A stretch of DNA of 64,000 nucleotides from Diatrype stigma (Eukaryota; Ascomycota; Sordariomycetes; Xylariales; Diatrypaceae): NCBI GenBank assembly GCA_022225965.2, contig JAKJXP020000070.1:183703-247702 (forward strand). Direction: 5' to 3'. The notes under the pieces are model-generated. The model worked only from the letters and a program-made list of their open reading frames with translations, made no database searches and was not told the DNA's origin. Shown one piece after another: positions 1 through 13,211 of this stretch. Position 1 is the first letter of the stretch, and the number at the start of each line of letters is the position of its first letter. A program made the position numbers and the translations under genes.

Positions 1-2379
1 TATATACTATGTGGTACCCTGGATACGACGGTAGGGAAAGTCGGTAAAGGCCCATCTGTTCTCGAAGTGGTCAATGAAGAGCAGGCCTGCCTACTGTTAT
101 CTTGGACCTGCAGGTCATTGATGTCACGACATACGACCTACATACATAGCTAGGCCATGGCATGCATGCAGTCACTCGTTCGGGGACGCGGTACGGAAAG
201 TCGTGATCGCTTTCAGGCACCGAGTCGATACATGCAGTGCGGTTCGACGCGTCGATCTGCGACATGGTCGGGCATATCAGATGTTATTGCGTAGGTAGGT
301 GTAGTATAGGCTTGGTCAGGTAAGGCATCACGCATTCGTGATGCTACCGGTACGCTGTCATGACGACCGAGATGGTCAGACAGCTTCCCTCTCCTTCACC
401 CTACTCTCCCATCACCCCCCACCACCCCCCTTTTGAGATCAGCCTCTTCCGCATGCGATGTGAGTCATCGCATCTCATACTGCAGTTGATGTGTGACAAA
501 ACCCATGCCACATTCTACACGTTGGCGTCTCACACATTCAACTCACATACGCGTCCCCTAATTCCTGTCACGCCCTGCGCGCAGGAGCAGCCTTGTGTTA
601 TCATGGCTATTCAGATCATCAGACGCATAGTTACTTCGTACTCACCATGACGAACAACCAACGACGAGGCAGGGTGGAAGGCAACGAAGATCCGAGTTGT
701 CGTGGAAGTGTGAGAGGGCAGGACGGACTCGGGGTATGGATACAGAAAATGTCAAGTGACGTCATACTCTCCTCTTTTATACCTTAGGGACCTACATAAG
801 TTACTGCATCCAGGTGTACCCCAAGAGGTCCTTCCAGACACTCTCAAGCTCACTGGCCCGCCAAAGGTCGGTGACGTCGGTCGGATCTGATCGTTCTAGC
901 CGAAATAGACGATCAGACTTTTCAATTCTCCGATGTGATCTTCTTGCTTGGAGGCCTTTTTTCTTCATTTTTTCTCGGCCTCTTCTAGTTAAATTGAGAT
1001 CGGACCATACGGTGGGCTGGCTGGGTGGTGCCGTCTCTTCGGAATGCGGGGGAGGGGTACTGTAGCATCAGTAGCTACCATGTATGTAGGAATTAACAGT
1101 CACTGGGTACCTCTGTAGGTACATATCCACAACCACTACGTAGTCGTTGTAAGGTCTCTAAGACTGAGGTTCATCAACTACATACATAGTAGTTAACTTC
1201 CTTCACCAAACTGTGCCATAAAATATATAATACTCAGCATCTCTGGAGCATCTTCATGAGCCGAGACATGTTTGGTTACATCACGTTATCGCGTACTTGA
1301 TAGTCTCTGAAAGAATACAGGACAACCGGAAGCTACCAAAGTGAACGCATCACTTTTTGTTGTAATGCGTCGGGTATGTACGCACTCAGTTATTGTCATC
1401 TTCGTTGTGGGGTGCGTGGGGTGGAAACAGGGTCATCTACTTCAACGCCTGAAAACAAGATCAATCATAGATCATTGCAGTAATTTCGATTTCAATAATC
1501 GGTAGTTCATGGGATTTTTGGAATGTTTAAGCGAGTTATGGATACATCTTCCAGGTGTGAAATATAATAGAGAATTCACCAATGGAGCGGAATCCATACC
1601 TGCCAGCTTTCGTTCGTTCACTCAGGTAGGGAAGCCATGCCCCCTATTCTCATAAAAATCGATTTCGACGTCTATTGGCCTTCATTTACCCCAAACTTGA
1701 ATGCTCAGAGGAGACATGACTACAATACATAGTTCGCAGCCGAATATATCAATGAAGGTATGCCCATAAACAATTGACATAAAAGTGACTACCCGGCGTT
1801 CAGTATGAGATGTACTTCATCAATTCGAAACAACTTCCATATCAGGATAACCGTTCGGAAGTACGTAAGGTGTTATTACTCGCTCCTGTACAACTCACCC
1901 CTATTTCACGCGACCACCTTACAACCAACTACTGCTGCGACTGTTGTTGTAATTTACTTAGGATAGTTACGATGAGCTGCTAGATGAAGTTGATGTAAAG
2001 ACGTTACTTGTATCTTCTCGGTACAGTCACCTCTGGCGAGTCCATCCAGTGGCTGCTTGTTACGACCTGGGTAAGTAGTACGAATTGTTACTAACTGCAA
2101 GACGTTAAGTATTTAAAATAATTACTAAACGATTAAGAACGGGGCATTGTATATACTACATACCTCGTACGTTTCTAGCAAAGGGTATAAGGGGTAGATG
2201 ATTATGGCGGCAAATAGTTAGATAGGTGAATACAGATTTAACATCACTAATAGCATGCATAAATATGGTTCACACTTCAGCAAATATTCTGAGAGACCAG
2301 ATAACTCAGTACGTCACTCCTTAGTCCCCGCTACCGCAGGAACAAACAAGTCCCGGTGTAGCGACAGGATGTCAATATC
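1..2379. other. gene-free left edge
   Basis: I found no reading frame with recognisable protein similarity and no RNA gene in this stretch. It is moderately AT-rich from about 1.1 kb onward and carries scattered TAGGTA/TACCTA motifs. It lies downstream of the P450 relic. Confidence 0.5.
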
Positions 2380-3460
2380 AGGCCGTACGCATGCATGGAA
2401 CAACAAGCCCTTCGGCTTGCGGTTGAGGCTAGGCTGATATCGCCGCTCGTGGCTGGGATTCACCAGTGCGAAGTCGAACTTCTGAAACAGGATGGCGACG
2501 GCCACCGTGATCTCCTGCATGGCGAAGTGACTCCCGATGCAGCTCCGGAGGTAGTTTCTGAACAGCTTGAAGGAGTTCTTCGGAAGCTTCTCAAAGTTCC
2601 CCTCGTGCAATCTCTCGGGCCGCAACTCGACAGCGTCGTCGCCGAAGACGACCTGGTCCCGATGGAGCGCGGGAATAAACACTATGGTTGTCTGGCCGCG
2701 TTGTATCTCATATCGTACCGCTTCCCGATGATGATGGGAATATCATTGTCATCGTCAACGGAATGCGTAACCGCGATTATAGGCGCAGGTGATTCGAGGC
2801 GCAGAGTCTCGAGCAGGCCCGTGGTGTCGTGGCCGGCAAAAGGAAGGCGATTATGTTATCCATGATCATCAATCCGGCGAGCTGCTTACCCCTGACTCGA
2901 TTAAGCATTGCCCGTCTCCTGCATCTTACGTGAGCCAAGAAGGACGGTTGGAACGCCGCTGAATCTCGGCGATAATAACGCCAAAGCGTTGTACGAAAGG
3001 GTAGCAGTCGTGATAGAAACTAGAAAGAGTTGAAGCGTGTGTACATCCCATAGCAGTCAGGACGATGGTGTCAAGTATCAGACGCATGAAATTAGTCGAA
3101 ACATCCATCGGATTCTCTGACCCGTGTCGCGCCCATGTTCAGAGAGTGTGGCTTGATATCGAGCATCTCGTCAAGCATGTTCCTCACAGAGGGTAGTGCA
3201 AATGCCGGGTTCATCGTTCGGCCGACCTTTCCCCAGTTCTCCTGAGCCGTGTCGGCAGTGAAGAACCCGGTTGGCAGCACCTTTGCCAGAACCCCTGTCG
3301 ACCCCATGATGTGTTAGGCTCCTGCCCGTACCGCCGAGATAGAGCTTGAAAATCCGGTCCCATGCTTCGGTTGGGGTCACGAAGCTTTGCATTGTTGTTG
3401 AGATCGATGGCTAGCAAGTTGCCAGTGAACGTCCAGCCTGGAGTCCGGCAATCTCCATGT
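2380..3460 (-). pseudogene. decayed cytochrome P450, CYP505 type
   Basis: Minus-strand fragments in more than one frame match, in order, a CYP505/CYP102-like P450 haem domain. There is an N-terminal GNLLAIDLNNNAK segment near 3.43 kb and an IFKLYLGG segment near 3.35 kb. A FFTADTAQENWGK...MNPAF block lies at 3.26-3.2 kb and a DVSTNFMRLILDTI...FYHDCYPFV block at 3.1-3.0 kb. An AGHDTTGLL I-helix near 2.83 kb is followed at once by the K-helix ETLR. The C-terminal part has RPERLHEGNFEKLPKN and a haem-loop remnant FRNYLRSCIGSHFA, where two glycines of FGNGxRxCIG are replaced by R and Y while the cysteine survives. About 65 residues between I- and K-helix are missing, frames shift repeatedly, and no reductase domain follows (stop at 2314). 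A functional enzyme is excluded. The assignment to CYP505 is from remembered family motifs. Confidence 0.8.
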
Positions 3461-6290
3461 TGGCCTACCCGGGGCCAAATAATCTTTTTTTTTCTTTCCT
3501 TTTTGGCTCGCAACAAAAGAGCGGCTGTGAAAGCGGTGTTGCAACAGAAAAGAAGGGGCTAATTACCAGTTCAGACGAAAAGAAACACCGCAGTCTGGAG
3601 GAATGTCCAGTGGAAGATGGATGTTGGCCCTAGGCTTGAGGTCTGTCTGGAAAACTTAATAACTCTGTGCCACTATCACCTGTAATAACTATGGCAATAT
3701 GTAAGGGGGTGGGCTCGGCCATCAAAAAAGCAGGGGTTTATCTGGAGGGTGGTGCTGGAGTCGCGATAGATGACCGGTCACCTTACAAGGAAAATTAAAG
3801 CTACTAACAGGTTTGAACTCGACTACAACACCTAATAAGATGGGTATCAAGTTGACACCCTTCAGATCTTGCTGTATTGTGAATAATATAACTTATTCTG
3901 CCTTGGTTTCATATCTCTCCTCAGCTGTCTTGTCTATGAAGGTATCGTCACCCAAGGACTACGTCAACAGCACGATACTGTATAATACTGTGTTTCCAGG
4001 TTCCTGATTATCTTGTTTTCTTGAAGTTGTCCTGTTAGGGGTTTCTGACTGAAGTGGCAAGCCCTGAAACTTGAGAAACGTTCATTCGGCATATAAGATA
4101 TATTTCTCGAGTCGAATCCAAATTATTATCTTGCTAATAGTGATTGCCAAACCTCCGCATTTGAATAATGCACATTGCTCCATTTCTTGCCTCTATCTAG
4201 CAGCGACCTGCCACGCCAGGCAACAAAGCCCCTGCATGCCACGAAACTTTTAACCAATGGAATGTATTGATCTTCAGACCTACTTGCAAGTCGGACTTTT
4301 GTTACCAACATCCTTCCAGCCGAGGTGCCTATTCATCAGCTCCATCGCCCCTGGTCTCATCATGTGATGACGGGTTACAGAGCCAGGCCGTAACTTCCCA
4401 TCGACAGGCATTAGCTCAGGCCAGCCTGAACCTGGGTACTTTGGAGAATTATCGGGGGTATATCGGCATCAAAGGAATTTATATATCAACTCGTCTATAT
4501 GGAAGGGGCAGCACAATGAGTTTCAAATGCGATGGACTATAGAAAGTATTTGATATGGGCCCTGGAGTGGACATAACTTGACGTTGGAGACCTAACCTAA
4601 ACCAACAACAATCATCCCACCTATCAGCATGATTTTTGACGTCTCATCCCGTACCACCGGGCCCTCCAGCACTTATTCCCTTGTGCAGGGAGAAAAACAG
4701 AAAAAGAAAAAGAAAAAGAAAAATGAACAGGCAAATGCATATAATGATAGAAAACTTGAAACCAACAGGCAGGATTCCCAGAAGGAAATACCGGACGACA
4801 ATGCTATTAGTTAGTCCTCATATATTTCGCTGAAGTACGTACCGTACCTAGTCGACAGTCATGATGATCTTTTGACATCTTGCTTTACCATTCGTGATGG
4901 GTCACTAGGATCAGGGTTAACTCGGTAGGGACAGAAAAATTACCAGGCACTATTCACTACATCTTGTCGCATGGTGACAACTTGTCGGGATTCCTGGGTA
5001 ACAGGAACCCTCCTTCATCTTCCCTTCATGCCACCTAGTGTCGTTTGGCAGAGGGTGTGATATGCTTGGTTTAGTAAACGGAAAACTACTACTTCGTGAC
5101 TATGTTCGAGCTCGGATGCGAAGAGCACCAAGCCCAACTAAGTTGTGGCCTGGTCATGGCCTTCGGAGATCTTACCAGCTGGGCCAAAGACGAAGTGAAT
5201 GCCCTCAAGTAAGTACAGTCCGCCAACGGAACGGAGCAACCTCATCCAGGAGAAGACTAGAGAGAAGTGAGTCCAATATCAGCAAGTTTGGTACCAGCCA
5301 GACCCGTCGAGCCTCTACACACGGCTGGAGGATCAAACAAGTCGGCTATCTGAACCCTGACCTGTCCCTATTTGGAGGGGGTGGTCGCGTGTTGGAACGG
5401 ACGTACACCGAAGGAAATCCACATCGGTGTTCCGGATAATAATAAAAACAATAGCAACAATAGCGTCACAGCATCCATAGGCGTCAATCATCTAGAAACT
5501 GCTACAAATCCCACTACTCTACACAGCACGGATTGTCACGAACGCCCCCTGTTATGTTGAGATAATACCTCTCCGTATGCAGGCCGTCATAGACACCCGT
5601 TCTCACCTGGTGGCGAATGCCTCCTTCTGCCTTCTCGAAATCGACGCCCTCTTCCAGGTCTTGGTGGTGGACAAGCGCCCGTGATGGCAAGAAACTCGAT
5701 AAGATGAGAGGAACTAGTGCGGAAGTGTTGAAAGAATTTCGCCCGTTGGAACTCCTGCCATAATTCTAGTCTGAATAATCGTCTTCTTACGCTGCTCATA
5801 TTGGAACAACCGTTGCTTATTACTTATCTGATGTACATTAATCGGATTTAGATATTTCGTGTGGTTTCATGTAACAGCATTTTAAGGACATATTGCCAGG
5901 AATATCTTTCACTTCGTCAATTAATCTAATTTGAGGTAATAGTGAAGGTGGGTGTTATGCTTAGCAATCGGTAAGCCAGTTCAGTAACTGGCTATCGCAA
6001 CCACGGGCTGCTTGATGTCTATCAGGTTATACCAACAGGCATATATACACTTATATACAGTCTAATGCATCGGCTCCTCACGATAGATACAGAATTGCGC
6101 GGATGTTTCATCCAACACCACCATGGCTCGAAAATATATACATTGCTAAGTAAAGTTTGACACACCCGCTGTGGCACGAACGAGGGGGTCAGCGGGCTTG
6201 TTGTTGGTGACACGCAAAACGCCCACTCCACCGTGGCTGGGAGCAGCCGCACCCCGAGTCAGGCAACTACGCCCATAAATCAGAATTCGA
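3461..6290. other. intergenic, possible small gene relic
   Basis: No intact gene is visible. A short plus-strand segment at about 5089-5215 reads as a conserved-looking peptide ending at a GTAAGTAC donor-like site (see findings). The remainder contains only short open frames without recognisable similarity and an AAAAAG-rich tract near 4.69-4.73 kb. Confidence 0.4.
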
Positions 6291-7147
6291 TTAGACATCG
6301 ACAGCGGCCTGGAGGAAACCCTTGTCGTCGGCCTCGCGCAGGCCCTTAATCCAGAAGGGGGCCATCTTGGCGTAGCCGGCGTCGGTGGGGTGGGTGCCGT
6401 CGCTGCGGATGTCGTCGAGGGTGAGGCCGTCGTCGCCGTGGAAGTCGACGAGGACGATGGGGTGGCCGGCGTCCTGGTGGTCGGAGACGAGCTGCTTGAT
6501 CTGCTCGTTGATCTTGAGGACGTTGGCCTCGGCCGTGTCGTTGCCGTTGACGAGCAGGGTCGACAGGAGCACGGTGGCCTCGGAGCCGGTGTCGTACAGC
6601 AGATTGACCAGGTCCTCGACGCGGTCGCCGGCGTTGTCGATGTCGATGCTGCGCACGCAGTCGTTGGTGCCCGCGTTGATCAGGTAGACGTTGGGGCGGT
6701 GCTGCGGCGCCGACGTCTTGGCCTTGTCGCGCACCTGGTCCAGGATGTACCCCGGCCACCCCTCGTTGTCGTTGTCCTCCATCTCGCCCTCCGGGTTGTT
6801 GCCCACCATGTCCACGTCGTTGCCCCCGTCCACGATCGACGTCCGCAGCACGTCCCGGTACCCGTTGCCGTCCGTCGACAGGTACCCGTGCGTGATGGAC
6901 GCGCCAAGCGGCATGATCCGCAGCTTGATGCCGTTCGCGAACGAGTCGTCGCGCTTGTTGTGCTCATGCGCCACCTCGGGGATGGAGAGGCCTGGATTGG
7001 TCGGTCTATGTTAGCGGGATTTTTGCTCTCAGGGGTGAAATCATCACGCCTCAATGCTGCCGGATGAGAATAATTGAGTGAAGCCTTACCCATCGCAGCC
7101 GACGCGCACGCCAGCGCAGACACCACCGAGCTCTTGTTGAAATACAT
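6291..7147 (-). CDS. secreted SGNH/GDSL esterase, CE3-like
   Basis: Two exons (7147-7090 and 6991-6291; intron 98 nt, GTAAGG...CAG) give 252 residues. The SGNH fold is visible: block I GASITHG with the probable nucleophile Ser51, block III AGTND (126-130), and block V DGTHPTDAGY with Asp217 and His220 as the rest of the triad. This arrangement is typical of carbohydrate esterase family 3 acetylxylan esterases and related fungal GDSL lipases, which remove acetyl groups from xylan or other esters outside the cell. The canonical GDS reads GAS here, which keeps the serine. Residues 1-20 form a hydrophobic signal peptide, and a dibasic Lys32-Arg33 just before DDSFANG suggests Kex2 processing of a short propeptide. 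The intron falls just after the signal peptide. The coding region is strongly GC-rich. The exact substrate cannot be read from sequence; it could also be a general GDSL lipase. Confidence 0.88.
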
Positions 7148-10100
7148 AGCGATAGCGATAGCGAGAGATCCAAGTACGGCTCCTGTTTATTTGCGATCGG
7201 CTACCTAACAACGGTTGCGATTACGGAAAGGGTACGGAAATGAGTGACTGTCTGACCGTTGGGTATGCGTGTGCGTATAACGAATGGCTGCTTCCTACAG
7301 AATGGGCGGAGGTAGGGAGGAGATAGAGAGATAATTAGCCACCGCCTCCGAGGTAAGCACCCTTGGACTTATATATCGGCACCAAGATCGGCCCCGTTGC
7401 AGGCATCGTTAGTCTTGTCGATTATCCACCTTCTCAAAACCTTAGCTTCTTGCCCGAAAAGGACGACGGGAGTGGAACCGGCCGGCGGGAGGAATTGCAA
7501 CCTTCAAAGGATGCAACCTAGCTTTCGCTAGACAGACAGGCACAGCCCCGAGCTCCCAAGCTCAGATGCCCGAATCGACGAAGATCATCGCTTTCAGAGT
7601 GAGGTATACCGTATGGCATGAAGAAGGACGGATAATAATAAAATACCATATACACGTAAGACTCAAACTGTAGCGGGTATAGCTTCTACCTAGAGGCAAG
7701 AGCTTATACTATGTACGTACATAGTAAAGTCATCACTAGTCACCAGCCTGACTATTGAGTTACTACGCCACAGGGCTGAAGAATATCTATTTCCGGAGTT
7801 GTCTCATTTAGCGCCCAAGCTGATGGTTCCGTCCATAGTAGGTACCCCCTGAATCCCTAGCTGACGCCTTGATTGTCGTCGCCCTGAGAACGCGGTGCAT
7901 TGATTTGCATATGCATGTTACTCATGTTTTTAGATCATTCAGCACGGGTAGGTGTAGTTCCAACGCTTCAAGGACGGCTCTGATAGGATAGGATGACTGC
8001 CTGTCTCACTTGCTTTTGCAGCTATCGCATATCAGATCTCAAGACAACCGCGACAACCCCTTTTCCCCCGTAGCGCCCCAGCTGATTCTGACCTTCGTAC
8101 CAAGCATTATCATCTGGGGTCGCCCAGACTTTTAGCTTATGCCGTTACCGGCGGGGTTGCTGCATAATTATCTGCAGATTCCGCAGCGCACTGAACGTCT
8201 TCATATCAAGGCTCAGCTATAGGATTCTGGAAGCCTCAACTATTCCCGGGACTCGGCAGTCCTGCAGTGGATCAAGGAAGAAGGATTCAAGCGCTAACTG
8301 ACTGAAAAGGCTTTCTTTCTTTTACTTGAAGGACATTCATGCGCGGTCTGGCTGGTTTGTCGGTGTCAACGCATTCGTACGGGCGCAGTCAAGATGGAAC
8401 GAAGTGCTAAAGACAGGCACGGGGGAAGTAGGTGTCCGTGCAGCTGCTGTGCCGCCGTATAAAGTTTCTAGCGAATATCTATGGACACCAAGAAGTTACC
8501 GCAACCCGGTAGTTTCGTTCTCGGTTCGCTAACGTCCGAGAATCACTATTTTAAGAAGCGATCTAACGAACTAGAGTAGGCAATCGGGTAGGTCAGCACG
8601 CGATTCCCCCTAAGATGCTTTAACTAATTATCAACAGCCGGACAGCGTGACAGCTGGAGTAGCCCAGCTAACAGACTATCCCTGTCCATCCTGTGTGTGC
8701 GTGCCCCTGACTTTTGCTCAATATTGGGCCGATAAACAATGCGAGCGTGTGTTACTCAGCTTGATAGCCAGCTTAACGGCCGTGGAGCTGCTGTCCATTG
8801 GGGTGAGGCGATATGGAGAGGACCTTTAGTTGGGCCCGGATGCTGCCAAACGCTGAGATGGCAAAAGAAGACTTCGCGCATTCCTTATGTAAGGTATAGG
8901 CCTGGCTGACGTTGTCCGGCCTCACCCACTCAGCTAATTTGGATCGCCGGGCAGCCGCATAGCTCTGCTCCAGCTTCTAGTAGTTGGGAAGGATTGTTGT
9001 TATTGTTGGTAGTGAATTGCGCGATGGTCCACATTTTGGACATCGGGCTTAAAAAGAAGACGAGGCTGCTGCTGCAACAGACCAGGAAGCGATCTCGCTT
9101 GCTTTTGCTTGTCTACCTATAACGAGCGAGGGCTTGTGGCACCTTCTCTAATGGTTACATAATGACGATTACTTCAGTAGCATTCTGGATTCAATGTCTT
9201 ACATCAAGCCGTCGAGTATCGTAATCAAGGCCATTGGCCAATTCGCGAGAGGAATCGTGAATTTACTCCATCTACCGTCCAATAAGACTCGAATGGTCAT
9301 CTCGCCGTACTGGGAATCACAGGATCGGTGGGTCAGGGGTAGCATAGTAAGGCAACGCATGGTTGATTCGATTCTTCTTACTGTTTACCGTACGCAGCCG
9401 GGAGAGCGGAAGCTAAACCAAGGGCATCACACATCCTCATGATATCGTGCTTCGATAGTCCAGCCCAAGTACTGCCATGAAGCCAATACTAACAATTGGC
9501 AGCAAGTGGTTTGGATCAGAGATAGGTCCGAAAGGGGTTTGGCAAGCAAGATTTCCCAGGTTATCCAAGGCAAACGATGAGGAATCCCAAACGCCGCGAC
9601 ATACCTTACCGCACAACAGCAAAACTCGGGAGTCTACTTTTTTATAACTAGATCATACGAGACGCGTAACGGTGTGTCTATTCATCTGCTGTGCCTCTTA
9701 CCTGCTAACCACACAGGCCACTATCCATTTATCGCTTAGACCACGTCCCAGCTATACCCCCCTTCAGAGTCGATAATATTACCTGAAGACCCCGGAAGAC
9801 TCGGTATTGATCGATACTATACATCTCTACATATACATGAACCATCTACCTTGGTGCAAAGTCAACGTTCGTTTCATTGTAGTTTGGGTTTTGCGTGCAT
9901 GAATTCAAGCTTCCCTTGCAGCAAAACAGGACTCGAACAGAGTCAGCAACAGCTTTCTGATAGATGACTTTGAGGATAGCTGCCGAATGATGGAAAAGAA
10001 GAATAGAAGGGCAGTCCACCATGTGTTTGGATATATAAGCAAGGGGTGGGGGATAAGTCAGGGTAGAGCACAACAGGCTCCATCCCAGAATAGGGGGCAT

Positions 10101-10898
10101 ATTTACCACAGCATATATGTTTGCTGACGGATTCAATATGTCGCACTGTTCTGCAGGTTTTACGGCACCTTTCCTCCATGATATGGAAAGGAACAGACGT
10201 CATTCTGGGATAAAGGGGCTTTCTCATGGGCCGGATGGGAAAATCGCAAGTATGCGGGCGGAAGTAATTCTCTTCCCGATATGCTCTACATAAGTAACTA
10301 CTTGTCATGATGACAAAAGCCGGCATGAGCGATGCACAGCGCTTCCAGGTTATAAAAGCCGCTGCGTAGTTCAGAGGCCGTCATAACTGATATATCATCG
10401 ATTATGACATGGCAGTTATCACAACAAAGGTAGCCATAGCTACTACGACCAGTGGGGGATATGTCACAAAAAATGCATGAGACTTCATACCCAGGCAGGC
10501 TCTAGTTAGCTGGTCCTTCTGTCCCTGCAGTGTCATATTGTCGTCTCAATGCTTTAACTTGCGCTGTAAGCTTCGACTGGTGGTTCTCATCACAAAACAA
10601 CGATATCACACAATGGATCAAAAACTGACGAGACCATCTGCGGATGAAGCTATGTAGCTCTTACTGCCGTTCACCGTACACGATTAGGCCGTGTCCTTCC
10701 TTCCGTCCGGGATTGAGCTACTCATAACACTGACTTAACTAGCCAGGTCCTCCATGGGAGACAACAGTAATACAGATGAAGTATCCTGCTTCCTCCACGG
10801 AACCGTACGAACCGCCAACGGCGCATTGTAATCTCGTCTTATCTCTTCTCCTGTGTTTTGCTTCTTTCCTTTTCCCGATCCCATAGCTTTCATGACCA
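7148..10898. other. intergenic, no gene seen
   Basis: Between the esterase start and the 3' end of the eIF2B epsilon gene I see only short open frames without recognisable similarity, on either strand. The first few hundred bases must hold the esterase promoter. No tRNA or 5S rRNA signature was found by eye. Confidence 0.5.
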
Positions 10899-13211
10899 TT
10901 AGTCATCATCCTCCTCACTACTATCCTCATCGTCATCGTCATCATCATCATCATCCGACTCCTCCAACCACTCGACCAGGGCCTGGCACCGCGCGCGCAC
11001 GAGCGCCATCTCCTCGCCGTAGTGGTGGTGGGCGTCGGGGCCGGCGGGCTGGCTCCGCGGGTCCTTCCACCAGGCGAGGATCCCTTCCTCGTCGACGATC
11101 TCGAGCGCGTAGGCCTGCTGCAGGAAGGCGGCGAGCAGGTTGCCGATGCGGGCGGGGTCGGCGGAGCCCTTAGCCGTGACGGCGCACGCCCGCTCCAGCG
11201 CGAGCGCGAACTCGACCTGCTCGGCGCGCACGGCCACGTCGCCGACGCCGAGCTCGCGGACGAAGTCGGTGGCGCCCGCCCGCGCCGTCAGCACGTGTCG
11301 GGCGGCCTTGGCGGGCTCGAAAGGGCCGCCGCTTCCGCCTCCTCCTTGTTCTGGGTCGTCGCCAAAGGTGTCGCCGTTGTTCATGAGCTCCAGGGCGCGG
11401 CGCACGAAGGCCGTCGCGATCGCCCGGCGCATGGCCGTGTCGGACGCATTGCTAGCCAGCCGCAGCGACGTGAACTCGAGCTTCTCCGCGTCGAAGTTGC
11501 CGTCCGTCCCGCGCAGCACGTCCATGAGCCCGTGCACGGCGTCCTGGTGGAAGCCCGTGAAGCCGCCCGAGTCGTCCGAGGCGAAGGACGAGAGCCGGGA
11601 TCGACCCTCGCGAGGGGAGCGTGCCTCGGAGTCCGTGTCGGAGTCGTGCGATCCTAGCGTCGAAATGGAGGAGGTGGAGATGTTGAAGTCTTCCAGAGAG
11701 TATATGAGTGACTTCTGTAACCTTGACGGGTCATACTCGTCGTCCTCGTCCTCTTCCAGATCACTGAAGACAGCACCCTTTCCTTGCGGGCCAACTATGT
11801 TGCTATCAGGAGCAACACGATCGTAAGTGGTTGAAAGCAATGAGATGGGTGTAGAAGCTTCGACAACAGTTTTGTCACTGATCTGCACGCCAAAGGATAG
11901 CAGAGCACCTTCTTTGATTTCAGAACCCTTCCCAATAACCACAGCATCGGCGATGATAGCGTGTCGTATAATAGCTCCATCATTGATTACGGCGTCGCCC
12001 CAGATAAAGCTATCCGATATAGTGACGTTATTGCCGACCATGCAATTCCGACCGATGATGCTATTTGTAACTGTACTGCCGGGCCCGATGTGGGTATCTT
12101 TCCCAATAACAGAATTGGACACCAAAGATTCCTCCGCAATGACTACATCGTCTTCGTCATAGAGGTTGTCACCACGTAGCTGGTAGGTCTGATCTTTCTG
12201 TATATTAGAATCGGGCACAAAAGGGTAAGTCCAGCCGGCCAAGACGTCGCTGCTGATAGCCGCATACATCTGAAGGTCGCTCGCCCTCGCGCTATAGCCT
12301 TCCTTGACGATCTCGGTATGGATCATCTTCCCATTGAGTTCGTAATCTTTTAGCACGCCGTGCAGGAAGTTGGCGCGCGGAAGTTCGTAATCGAAGCTCT
12401 CTGACCAGAGCGCCAACACGTCAGGCGTACATATATCAATCTGCGCATCCAGCAGGTCTGTTCTTATCTCGATTTCGGGAGTGTTCAGTATCTCGGGATC
12501 GAGTTTTAAGTAGTGGTCGCTCTGTAGCGGATTGATCTCCTCGTAGTGAAGACAGCGATTCGCCCTAGGGTCGACTATAAAGACTGGTGTCAAACCATTC
12601 ATCTTGGTATGGTGTTCCTCCTCGCCTGCTTCTCGCAGGACAAGTGTCATGCAAGAATCTCGATTTGCTTCCCTGCGCGCCCTGTGGGCAGCCAACGGAC
12701 CGTCGAGGGGGATGTTGGCAACTACATCTCCGTGTACGAGTATGAAATCTCCGTCAATGATGTTGCGCTTATCGAGATCTCGGAGGAAGTCGCCTACGGA
12801 TCGGGCATCGGCCACGCGTACGAACTCGAGGACAGAGAAAGGGCATGATCCTTGGTTCTTCGACCAGCGGGAGGTCTGGATGTAATCTTCAATTTGTTTA
12901 TGATGTTCGCCGCAGTATATGAAGACTTCCTGGACGCCATTCAGCGCAAGATATTGGAGGGTATATTCGATGAGGGGCGTGTTCGCAAGTGGTAAAAGAC
13001 ACTATGAAGCTGGTTAGCCGACCTGGATGGTGTTGACTGGAGATCTACTCGGCGCGCTGTATCGGCATACTCTTGGCTTCTCGAGTGAAAAGGGTCTGAA
13101 TCTTGTCTGGAAGGAGTCGGCGATAACCACAGCTTGCAGTACGTCTTCCCTTTTGTCTTCGGTGCCAGGCTTGGCAGCCTTCTTGCCGGAAGCCGCAGGT
13201 CGAGGAGGCAT
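10899..13211 (-). CDS. gcd6: translation initiation factor eIF2B subunit epsilon
   Basis: Two exons (13211-13071 and 13001-10899; intron 69 nt, GTATGC...CATAG) encode 747 residues. This is the catalytic subunit of the guanine nucleotide exchange factor that recycles eIF2-GDP to eIF2-GTP in the cytoplasm, the target of Gcn2-type control. The splice joins EKPR to CLLPLANTPLIEYTL, a diagnostic eIF2B epsilon block. A nucleotidyltransferase-like domain follows (about 24-240, with FILVHGDVVANIPL). Left-handed beta-helix hexapeptide repeats come next (about 315-410, such as VIGKDTHIGPG and IIGRNCMVGNN), then an acidic linker, and a W2/HEAT domain at the C-terminus with LAWWKDP and a tail of Asp/Glu. 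I chose MPPRP as start because it matches the usual N-terminus; an in-frame ATG lies 12 codons upstream (13247). From about 11.65 kb to the stop the third positions are almost all G or C, unlike the upstream two thirds. Confidence 0.95.

Noticed and set aside
1..2379. Reductase half of a CYP505 fusion downstream of the P450 relic
   Set aside because: The P450 frame ends at 2314, and no FMN, FAD or NADPH-binding motif can be read further on in that direction.
6390..7067. 225-codon plus-strand open frame
   Set aside because: Antisense shadow of the esterase gene; composition is that of reversed GC-rich codons.
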